From Certhia americana (Eukaryota > Chordata > Aves > Passeriformes > Certhiidae): a stretch of DNA of 64,000 bases. The stretch spans positions 133,495,715-133,559,714 of the forward strand of contig CM031858.1 of the NCBI GenBank assembly GCA_018697195.1, read 5' to 3'. Of this stretch, positions 38,401 to 50,400 are shown piece after piece. The translations under genes were made by a program, and so were the position numbers. Each line of letters starts with the position of its first letter. Position 1 is the stretch's first letter. A model generated the notes under the pieces. That model was given only the letters and a program-made list of their open reading frames with translations. It searched no databases and was not told where the DNA came from.

Positions 38401-41400
38401 CACTTGTCTCAGTTGTGTTACTGTTTGTAGAACCACACCATAACTGGATTTCTGAGGTAGCTTGTCTTTGTCACTAGAGAAAATATAACATAGATCAGGA
38501 ATCTAGGACTTGATAAGGTGTTCGTGTTTGTTAGTGAAAAGTTTGCCTTCCACAATCCTTGGTTGTTCACTGATAGTGCTCGAGGCTGTGCCCCTCTTGC
38601 TGATACAGGCTACATCATCTTTGACTTACAGCTGCTATTAGTTTGTTGGTTTGGGGTTTTTTGTGTTGTTGGTTTTTTTAAAAGATTGTTGCTGTACTCT
38701 AGCTTGCCTTATACTTACTGAGTTTTGTTTCCCATTGTCAAGAAGATAAGAATTTATATTTTAGGACTTACATTGGCTGCGTGAAGCTCCCTTTTCTGTT
38801 TTTTCAGGAGTCTGGTTTCACTCTATTTTTAACATTCTCATCACCCAATGTGCAGTTTTTCATCTCTATATGACAGGGCAGTAGTTGCTAATGCTTGAAA
38901 TGCCAAGTGCCTTAGTTTCCTGGAAGAGCAAATTTTGTGTGTTTTTGCCACATGCAGACCCTGAACTTCCTGAAGAGAGGAGGATTATGGTACAAGATTC
39001 TGAGTTTAATCCCAGACTTGGATGCTTTGGACACCATGTGCATGCATGCAGTTTACCCAGCTTGGGTAAAGTGTGGTTCGTGGCTGGGACATCCGTGGTT
39101 CAAACAAAAGTGCCCTTGAAGCAACTGAATCTTACTGTCAGTGAACTTGTGATCTTGGCTTTACTTTTTGCTTCCAGACTATGCAGCTGGAGGAGCAAAA
39201 ACTTGGGTTTTGGTATGATTTTGCTTTTATGGTCCATCAGGAATTGCAGACATACTATTTTCTATGAGCAAACTATTCCTTTTGGCTAGCTGGAAGTGAA
39301 ACCCACATTTAAAGATACCTCATTGTTAGCAGAGTTCCAGGCACAATTCACTAAAGCTTCTGGTGTTCTTAAATGGTAAAAGTAGGCAGTTGCTAAAAAT
39401 AAATCTGTATTTATAAATCCCGTTTGTGTGTGCTTGAGGCAAAGTTTTGCATTTTGTGGAGTTTTTTTGTTTGAGAAAACTCATTGGTTATAAAATACAT
39501 TAGAGTTTTTTGAGAGACTCCATACTTCTGTTGAAAAGGATAATTCTGATGGTATATCATATATACCAGTTTCCAAAAGCATGGTCAGAGCGTATATTTT
39601 TAAAGAAACTCTGCTGGTAACCCATTGGAGACTTGTTTTCCAATGCCTGCCTAAAGAACAAAGAGAAAAGTAGGAATAAATAAATAGATAAAAATTTTTT
39701 TCCCAGTAAGAGGTATTAAATCCTGAGCTGAAAGTTTCATGCTATACCAAATAAATGACTAGAGGGTTCCCCTTAGTTATTTGTACTGAAACCTCTGATA
39801 ACAAACTAATTCATAAATGGACCTAGAAGAGGGATACGTAATAAATTTGCTGAGAAAACAAAATGGGATGACAGAATTGCAGAGAGATGATGTGCTAGAA
39901 GCAACTGGACAATAAAATGCTAGGTTTGATTTAGGGTAGGGAAATGCAGAGTAATAAGTTTGGGGAGAAATAAAGTAATAAATAGGGGGGAAAAGTAATG
40001 CTTGCTGTCTGTACAAGTGGGTGGGCACAGTACTTTATCAGTTACTGTCACTCAGAAAGGCATTGTTGTTGCTGGAAATGTGGTGTTAGTCTTCATATTT
40101 AGTCAAGGCAAATAGAAGGCAAAGTTTATTATGAAAGGAAGAGAAATAAACATTTAAAGCATTACTATTGATAAATATACTATTAATATGTAAATATAAT
40201 ATAAAAATTATAGCAGGAAGACAAAATTACATGAAAGAATTCTAGTGCAACCCGTTACCTGTTTGTCAAAACACACATTAGGCTGCAAAACCAGGAGTTA
40301 CAATAAACAGGTAAAATGTAGTATTTTCTCACTAATTATGCTTAAATTATGCAGGACAGCTTACTGCTGTAGCATTTTACAAAGTGCTTAAACTTAAATG
40401 ATTGAAAAAGGGATAAGATGCATTTTAGGAAGAAATGTTTGTCACTGTCTTCTCAACACAGTGGGTGTGTGACAATGTGCACCTTGTTTCCTAAACCCTT
40501 GGTAGCAGGACACTGGAAGAGATGTCAGCTTGTCTTACAGCCCCCTTGCTACCAGCCAGGGTGGAATGAGGTATCCAGCTCTGACTCAGGAAATCAGCTT
40601 GTGTTTCCAGAACATCAAACTTGCTCTTGTGGTCACACTTTTAGGTGTCAGAAAGTAAATGTTTTTGGCAAGCTGAAAGAAATAACAGAAATACTGTAAA
40701 AACAGTTACTCTTGGCAGCCAAGCCCTTGGAATACTACTCTGATTACATTATAGGATAAACATAGCATTCTTCCTAAAAATTTGCATTTTTCAATTTATC
40801 TGTTAGGGTGGTTTTGCATTTAAATAAAATATGCTCTTGAAATGAGTGTTTAGATAATGACAACATGCTTTAGTAAAACTCTTGTAAACATTTTATTTTT
40901 GCTTGTCATTCATTATCTACCCCTAATATACAGTCATATACATATTACATATGTATATACATCATTATACATATTGTGATTATTTTGCTATTTTAACTTT
41001 TAGGTAGCTTCATAAGACAGAAACTCTGTTGGAGTGGTAAAAGTTGGGTTTACGTCCCGACTTTCTTTATGACTGGATGTTTTCGTTATGCTCGTTTTCT
41101 GTATCAAAGGAGCAGGCTTAAAATATGTAACTTTATTAGCTGTATTGGAAAATGCTATTTAAAAACTGTCAAGTTGCTTATAAAAATGGGTGGTAAAATA
41201 CCTCTGTAAATGAACTCAGTTTCATTGATTTAAATATTGAGATTTAAAAATATCTTTACTTTTTTTTTACTTTACTATACAAGATTGATGAAATGTTTGT
41301 GGCTGCTAGCCCAAAACTTGCTCTAGAAAATTAATTTTACATTTTATTGAATGAGATAAACTGCAGGTGACAAAAAGGAAGAATTTGCAACAATCAATAT

Positions 41401-44400
41401 AATTCTACAAGACAATGTCAAAAATAAAGTCGATTTCTGTAACAATTGAATATGACTACCCAGGATATTTTGTTTATCCTAAGTTCCCGGAGGAACAGAG
41501 CAAATATAAATAAACAATTGAGAAGAAAAGAAACATCATAATTATGCAAAGGGAATTTAAGTCATTTAAGTAAACTCCTGCCTGCTTTTTTCATCTGAAG
41601 CTCTGCAGGCTTTAGGAAATAATCCAATTTATGGAACTGGAACAGAGTATACCAGAACTGCATTTCTCTCCTTGTCATGAAATACTCAAATCTTGGGTTC
41701 CAGCAAAGGCAGCTCAAGAGGAGACATTCGGAGAGGGGCTCAAATTAATGTGTGCCTGTTGTAATGGCATGTGCAGATGCAGCACACAGCTGGAGTGCTC
41801 TGAAGGGTACTGCCAACATTTTTTTGGTTTATCATAAAGCACTTCTGTGTTATTCTTGCTCTGCCTTATCTTCTTCCTTCTTCCCCACACATTCCTATAT
41901 TTATTACTCAGATCCTTTAAGGACTAGTAGAGATTCCATTTTGTAAGGGAAATTTATTTAAGAGTGTCTTTTCTTTTCAACTCCATGTTCAGTAGTAAGA
42001 CTTACTTTTTGGGTAAAGATATATATATATATATATATATATTTATATGTGTGTGTGTGTGTGTATATATATATATGTTATACTTAAAAGATGAAAATAA
42101 GGATACCGTTCTGGACTCAGAATCTAGTCCTTCCTTTTACAGCCATTGGTTGAATGTTTGAGAGACAACATAGATATCAATGGCAAAGAATTAAATAAAA
42201 TTATTACTAAATAAAAATCTTACTAAAAGCTTGGTCTAATTTAAAAGTTGCATGCGCTGTCCCTTTTTAACATTGCAGTAGTGTTTTAGCCCAAATAATT
42301 TGCTGTAACAATAAAGCTGAGAAAATGTAGAACAGAAAGGCTGGGATTTTTTTACTTAAAAGCCTGTCTAACTTTGAATAAGTAATTGAATGCATTGAGC
42401 AGAAAAAGTTAAACTTCATTCCATGAATTCTCTAGTAAGAGCAGTCATCAGTTACTCACTGCCTGGTATTTGGTAACCCAGGCAAAGAAGTTCTCAGTCA
42501 TGTTGAGAGAGATTTGAAATGAGATGTTTAAAAATGAGAAATAATATTTGGATCTCATTAATAAAAAAACTCCCAAATTTCTTTAGTGTGAGAGAAGATG
42601 AGTACAACATACCACTTAGGACTGCAAAGGTAATCTAACAGGAACTACAGGAACAGACACGCCCTGGAAAACCTCAGGGCATTTGTTTAGAAACTGACTG
42701 GTGTACAAGGAGATTCAGTGTTTTACTATATTATATTATATTAATATCTTGGGTGTTCATAATACTTTTCATATTTCTAATGTTGTCAAATAGGAAAAAT
42801 GAGGTTTGGATAGCCAAAGATTATCCAAGATCTTGGGACGAGGGCTGGGCTGGAAGTGTTAACAGAGCCTCTTGCCACTCAGGCCAGTGTGTTTTGCTTT
42901 TTCAAAACTGCTGAACAAACACTACTTTCTAGTATCTTTTCAAACCTACATCGGATTAAGTGTGAGCCCTAGTGATGAAAGATAGTTTTGATGCTTTAAA
43001 TTATCTTTTTAAAATTGCTAACCAAAGCCTTTTTTTTCCTTTGTAGCCTTTCCTTATTCTTATGAATCTTCACTGTTCACCAGACGTCCACACATTTCTG
43101 TGCAGAGCCTTTGTCCCAGCCTGCCTAGATCAGATTCACGTGATTCACCCATGTCGAAGCCTCTGTGAGAAAGTGTATTCTGACTGTAAGCAGTTGATGG
43201 ACACTTTTGGAATTGCATGGCCTGAAGAGCTGGAATGTACCAGGTATTTTTCATATTGACAGGTGGTGGGAGTGGAATTTTCATGTTTGACCCAGACTGA
43301 GTTGAAAGTCTGAGGCAGAATGTTAAATATTATCTTGCTGTAACTTCCTTAGTATGCTGACCCTGCAGTACTTACGTGTGGGGCCATTTCTTTATTTTGT
43401 TATTCAAATGATCACCTGCATTTCCTGCATGTGGCATTTTTGCAACAAAGTTCTGCAGCAGTTTTTTCCAATAATCAGACCCCTGCAAGAGGTAGCTTTT
43501 TTACTATACATTTCTAAAAGTTTAAAGTATTACAAGCTACAGCATAGATTTTACTTTGGTTTCTGATCTCTAAACTAGGGATGATCATGCTTACTTTATT
43601 AGCGGTTTTAGAAGTAACTGCTCATAAGATAGTGAAATATAGAATATACTGTATTTGAATAGACACAGAATGTTAAATAGTAGAAACCTTATCTTGCTCC
43701 TAACTGCTTAAATGTGCCAACCTACTCTTTGTGCTGCTTTTCCTGTACTGCCTGCCACAACTCTCTTTTTGAAATGTCACCTTTTCCTCTAAAGGTGTTC
43801 ACATGTCTGTTTCAGATAGAGGACAGTTAATACTTCATTTGGGGAAAAGATGTCTATGTATTCTAAATGGAAACCACTGGAAGCACTCCAGTGCAGTCTT
43901 CTGGAGATCATGACCTCCAACTGTGGATATTTGTAAATTATTAATGCCAGATTTTTTGTTTGTTTGTTTGTTTGTTTGTGAACACACATCAGGTCAAGAG
44001 GTACAGAAAAGGAGCAGAGACTGGAAACTCAATTTTTGTAACCCACATGCGGTTGCTAATCAGTGATGGGGCTGAGGGAGAGCTGGGACAGTAGTCTTGT
44101 GGATGACCCTTTGGTAAAAATTAGTATTGGAGTCAGTATGACAAGTGGAATTAATGCCATTTCCCATAGTTCTGCAGAAAAATAGAAGTTGTGGGGTTTT
44201 AAGGCAAAAAGGCATTAAGGTCTCCCATCTCTCCCATCTTCTGTGAGGTTCTATGCAACAATAGTGCCCCTCAGCCAGCAGATATCTTCAAGGATTTTTT
44301 TACAAGTAAGACAGTTACAAGTGAATCCAGTTATTCAATAGATCTTCAAAATTACATTTTAAATCAAATTACATTTTTTGCAGAATTTAGTGCAGCCTTA

Positions 44401-47400
44401 AATTATTTTATAACTGCTGAAAATGAACCTTTCCTGTTTATATGTGAAGTGATACCTCCCTGGTAGCCAATACTAAAAAGTCCATGTCCATGTTCTGAGA
44501 AGTCCAGGATGTTCTTAGAGCAGCTGGGAGAGGAGCTGGTGTGAGCGTGGGCAGTAACTGGAATACTGAGGTTCACACTCTGGTATTCTTACAGATGAAC
44601 ATGAAGCTGATTAAGACAGTGAGTGACTGAAGTTCGCTCTGTTTCCACATGTACTGCTCCAGCCTGTAGTTAATGAAAGGATCTGCCATGGAATCAGTTT
44701 TCTTAACAATTGGTCTGGATTTAGTTGTACAGCATGATAGTGCAGTAAAACAAAGAACTGAAGGAGTTTTTAGCTGGAGCTGAGCTTGGGTACTGAATTG
44801 AGAGTCTCTTGTAGTAGTGTTTGACAAAGAACGTTGAGATAAGAGAATTTTACTTTAAAAGCTAGAATGCAAAACTTGTTCCTTTAAACATAATCTTGGA
44901 ATGCATGTGACCATAAATCCCATTTTAAGTAAATGCTTACCTGCTTGAGTTATATAATCTGATTTGAAGATACATCCAGCACTGCTAATATGTTATTACC
45001 CATATAAAGAGATCACATCTTGTGTCCAGTTAAACCCTGGAGCAGTTGAGTCTTTAGCAGTTTTTAAATTAACATCTCTAGAGCTAGAAGATTGCTAAAA
45101 TACTAATAATTTTTACAGTGCTTGGATTTTCTACCTAGGTGGTTTTTTTTTTTTTTCAGTTAGGTAGTTTATTATTGGCAATGAAATAGCAGCACAGCAC
45201 AAAAAATTATAATAATCATGTACTAGTCCTCAGTTATGATGTCGGTCTTCTTCCTTAATTGAAGCTTGCATTTTGACAAGATGTTTTGCTGTCGCAAACA
45301 GTCTGTTATCAAAAATTTTAAAAAGCCAACTACAGTAAATATTTTATGTACATATGTAAAAGTTTAGTATAATTTTAAGGTCTAGAATGATTGCAATTTG
45401 AGTAGTGTTTCATAAACCATGAAACATCAGCTAGAGAGCAACAGTTAAATAAATGTGATTGAAATCTTCTGAAATGAAGATAGTTGAAGTTTGGTTTTAT
45501 AATGCCATCTGATTTTTTTTTTTCCATATAATTTCACATTTGCATCATCTATAAAATATAACAGTGCTTGGGATCAGATTTTTCTCATATTTCTAAGAAG
45601 TAATTCTAGTTGAGAATGAAGGCTAGTGAGATGTTTTGTCTTCTCTTTATTCAGACTAATCAGTTGTGATGAGACTGCTCCGGCCACTGCTGCTGTAACC
45701 ACAAATGTGCATGGAACTCAGAAGACCCCAAGCCAGATCCGAAGGGATTATGGATTCTGGTGTCCCCGACACCTACACACTGCCAATGGACAAGGCTACA
45801 AGTTTCTAGGAATTGATCAGTGTGCACCCCCATGTCCCAATATGTACTTCAAAAATTATGAATTGGATGTGGCAAAAAGCTTCATTGGAATAGTTTCAAT
45901 CTTTTGTCTTTGTGCTACGCTTTTCACATTCCTAACTTTCCTGATTGATGTTAAAAGGTTTAGGTACCCAGAGAGACCAATCATATATTATTCTGTCTGT
46001 TACAGCATAGTGTCTCTAATGTACTTTATTGGATTTTTACTTGGGAACAGAACTGCCTGTAATGAGGCAGATGATAAGTTAGAAATCGGTGAAACGGTTG
46101 TTCTTGGCTCCCAAAACAAGGCCTGTACTGTCCTTTTCATGGTTTTGTACTTTTTCACTATGGCAGGAACTATATGGTGGGTGATTCTGACAATCACTTG
46201 GTTCCTTGCGGCGGGAAGAAAATGGAGCTGTGAAGCTATTGCACAAAAGGCCATGTGGTTCCATGCAGTTGCCTGGGGAATACCTGGTTTTCTAACCATT
46301 ATGCTCCTTGCAATGAACAAAGTCGAAGGGGACAATATCAGCGGAGTTTGTTTTGTGGGTCTCTACGACCTGGACGCCTCTCTGTACTTCGTGCTTTTGC
46401 CGTTGTGCCTTTGTGTCTTTTTCGGTCTCTCTCTCCTTTTAGCTGGCATTATTTCACTGAACCACGTGCGGCAGGTCATTCAGCACGATGGCAGGAACCA
46501 GGAGAAGCTCAAGAAATTCATGATCCGAATTGGAGTTTTTAGTGGTCTGTACTTGGTGCCGCTTGTAGCTCTTCTTGGATGTTACGTTTATGAACTGGTG
46601 AACCGGAAAATCTGGGAAACTACTTGGGTGTTTGACCACTGTGACCAGTACCATATTCCTTGTCCTTATCAGGCAAGTAATATTTTCCTTCATAAATGAT
46701 ACTGTAAAGTTAATTAGCAAAAACTCTTATACATATCTGCCATGCAATGAGTAGATTAGTTTCACATTAAGTAATCAGTTCAAAAACACGGAGTGATTAA
46801 TTCCTCTTTAAGTCAAAAACAACGGAATATAACTTTTGCTTTAAAAATTTTATTCTAATTGGTAGCATTCAGCAAGTAAATTCCAACTTGCAGCTCTAAC
46901 AGAATATATAGCTTTTTTATGATCTTTGAACTTTATGTTACAAATTGTGATGGAGGAGGGTCATTCTTCACAATATTTGTTTCTATAAGTATTTGCTTAG
47001 TGCTTCGGAGACAAGCTCAGTATCAAAGGACATAAGTTGAATTTTCATCAATTTCAGTTGAAGCTGAAATAATGATTTTTGAAAATTTAGATTAAATTGG
47101 ATTTTAAATGCTGCTTGTAACTTCAGATTTAGAATCACTTTTTTCTTTTTTCTTTCTTCAAAGTGTAGAAGTGTAAACCACTTGAAATTACAGAACAGAT
47201 TTCCCATATATTTTTTTTCCATAATAGCTGTCATTTGCAGGCTGATTTTCAGAAATGCAAAGGATTTTTTATCATAAAAACAACCATAAAAACAACCAAA
47301 AAACAAATAAAGAAAAAACCCTCAAGTTAAAATTGTGGAGGTGGTTGTATTTAACATTTGCTTCTTAAAATTCAACTTCCTTGGAAAGACTTCTAAATTC

Positions 47401-50400
47401 AATCTGCTTATGTTCAGTGGACTAAATCTGCTGCAGTTGCAGTGAGTTTTATATACTTAGAAGTATTGTTTCTTTTCATTTAAGAACAAATACATAAGAA
47501 GACAACATCACTAAGAGAAACGCAACTGTCTCGTGTCATTTTTCATTCCATTATACTTCCCATCTATGTTTTTTGCTGCAATAAATTATCATTAAAAATG
47601 AGGAATATAAACACAGGCATTATGGAATGGTCAGGATGTATTTCTTTATGTTCTTAAACACTTATTATCCTCTGGATTGAAGTCAGTGTAGGCTGAGAGT
47701 AGCACAGCTCACAGACAGCTTGGTTGTTTTGTCTTCCAATACTGTTTATTAACAAGTGTATTTTGACTTCAGTGGGTTTTATTCTGAGCTCTGTATAAAC
47801 CTAAATGCTTCCAAATATACAAGTTTGAAAACAAGACTTTTATGCTTTAAAAAAAATTTCAATTAATTTGTTTTGTACAAACATAGATATGTTTTGTATT
47901 AACTTAATTATACAATTAAGTTTATACATATAAATATATGTATAAACTTATATTTATATAATAAATATAACAGCTTGGCATAATAACACAGAGCATGTCT
48001 TTTTAGCCTTTAGCCCATTGGAAGGAAGAAGTATCAACATTAAATATTACACAAAGATCTACTCTATGGGATCTGTCCCTGTAATAGACAGTGTGTGCTA
48101 ATTGTGGAATAGCTTAAAGTGGTGTGCTTGGCCTTGACTTATCTGAGCTGGCTTGTAGACTTCTGTTAGATTTGCCAGATGAAAAGCAAATAAAAACAAA
48201 CTGAGGTAGCTAATGTTACCTGGCTGACAAAAATAGTGACTTTTATAGATGGGACTGGCAGATAAGATAAGTGCCATAAATTAAATTTGCAGCATGAGAG
48301 CAGAAGATAATGATCTCTCACTGAGTTAGATGTCTCAGCTCCTACAATACAGCCATGCAAATAGGTGGATTAATTTTGCAAGAAACAGAAAGCTACTGTG
48401 TAGATCCCTGTGGCTCCTTGAAGATGCTGTCTAATCAGATTAACTCCCAACTAATCCTTCCAGTACCTGAAGGGAGCCTACAAGAAAGAGGAAGAGAGAC
48501 TATTTACAAGGACATGTAGTGACAGGATAAGGGGGAATAGCTTTGAACTGAAAAGAGAGTAAGTTTAGATTAGATATTAGGAAGAAATCTTTTACTTTGA
48601 AGGTGGAGAGGCACTGAAACAGGTTTGCCAGAGAAGTCATGGATGCCTCATCCCTGGAAGTGTTCAAGGCCAGGCTGGATGGGGCTTTGATCAGCCTGGT
48701 CTAGTGGGAGGTGTCCCTGCCTGTGACAGCTGGGGTGGAATTTATGATATTTAAGGTCCTTTCCGACCCAAGCCTTTCTGTGATTCTGTGATACACTTGC
48801 TGTTTCTTTTAAGTTGAAGAGATAAATCTTTTACGTTTACCTCTGGAGAACACTGTAACTAATACTATTACTCCCAATATTGCCTCTCCTTTCAATTTAA
48901 GAGTAAGACAGTACCTTCTGGCAGATCTCTTTTGTGTGTCTATTCAGCTGAACCACATCTGACTTGTCTGTACATGTCTGATATTTGTCCTCAGAACAAG
49001 CCTCAACAAAGAACAACAGTCATGAGGAGAAAGTCTCTCATTTAAGAAATTTCTTTGTTTTCTTAATTTAAAAAACGAAGTATATTTTCTTCTTTGCATT
49101 TATTAAATTCTGTTATCTTCTAGGCAAAGGCACTAGCAAGACCGGAAATATTTTTGTTTCTGATGAAATATTTGCTAACATTAATTGTTGGCATATCTCC
49201 AGTGTTCTGGGTGGGAAGTAAAAAGACCTGTTCCGAATGGGCCAATTTCTTCAACAGAAACCGCAAAAGAGAGTAAGAAATTTTTTTTTCTCTGTTTTTT
49301 AAAGTGTATACTTAAATTTGGCTTTTAGACGTGTATATAGCTCAGATGATCAAAATGTTGTCCTCAGACTATAAATGCTGCTTTGGGCATCAGCAGAATT
49401 CCACTGGAATCTGGTGAGTTTTTAAATATGCAGCAGCTTTTTAACAAGTCTCAAGAAAACAGACAATACTTTCTTCTGCTGATTTCTCTTTTGTGGAGCA
49501 GAAGGTGTGTTGCTGTGTTTTGCATTGGCTAAACATCTCTGGTTCACAGTCAAAGGAGGAAAAATAATTTCAGCCGTCACTTTAGTCCTTTTTATGTTTC
49601 TGACCACTTCATTTGACACAGTACTACGTTTACTGTCATGCAATAATAATATCCTCTTTTCTCCTCTGCCAGGCTTGTCTTATTTTAAAATTAATATTCA
49701 TTGAACCCTTCTTACTACCACTTTCATTGCATTAATCTAGTATTCCTTTTTTTTTTTTTTTTTTTTTAACAGAAGAGTTCAGTTTTATTGCCTAATTTAA
49801 GCAAATTTATATCTGTGGATAAAACAGCTTATAAATTTTGCCTCCATTTCATGTAGTTGTTGGTTTTTTCAGTTCTTTTTTATGGCTTGATTGTTTATTT
49901 TCAGATTATCTGTTACTTATAAATGATATTGTGGTTTTAGATCATTTTGTTTCTTTGGATTTCCCAAGGCAGTAGTATCTAAGCTCTTTTTATTTTGCCT
50001 CTACATTCCTCAATGGTGAATTTATAGCTTACTTTCCCTCTCTCCTCTTTTTCCATTTCCTGTATGATTTTTTTTCTCATGTTTCAGATGTTAATTGCTT
50101 TTAGCTACAAGGATTTAAAAATAATGAAGTCATTTTTACAATGCCTACCTTTTTTCATTTGAAGGAAGATGACTTTATATAATAAAAGTTAACTTGGTAA
50201 TGTGGCTGCTTATGAGCTAATCCTTCTTTTCCCTCTAGCAGGTTATTAATTCACTATAGTCATTGGACCTATTTGCAGAAGTAAGTGTAGAAATCTGCTT
50301 TATTTGCTCCATAGACAATTACTTTGGAGCCATTATGATTTTTTCTCCTCTTTTCACATATATTTTTTTCCCTGTGTTCATTAACATCCATCTCAGATTG

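Larger units (their letters stand above)
26440..43046 (+). other. FZD6: FZD6 intron 2 (16.6 kb)
   Basis: This is a large intron with GT at 26440 and TTTGTAG ending at 43046. It contains CR1 tail fragments (35165-35222, 37455-37508), GT and AT microsatellites and several small direct duplications. None of the open frames inside it, including one of 134 codons at 38885-39289, has exon-like borders or a recognisable product. Confidence 0.85.
46673..49123 (+). other. FZD6: FZD6 intron 4, GC-AG type
   Basis: The intron begins GCAAGT instead of GT and ends TTCTAG. The rest of the donor (CAG|GCAAGT) is a perfect match to the consensus for functional GC donors, which need strong pairing elsewhere. 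The intron contains a CR1 copy (48455-48792) and a 14-bp hairpin palindrome (47917-47950). If the intron is not removed, translation runs only eight codons past CPYQ to a stop at 46697-46699, truncating the receptor before TM7. Confidence 0.85.

Noticed and set aside
38885..39289. 134-codon open frame in FZD6 intron 2
   Set aside because: It has no exon-like borders or recognised domain, and AT-rich intron of this size yields such frames by chance.
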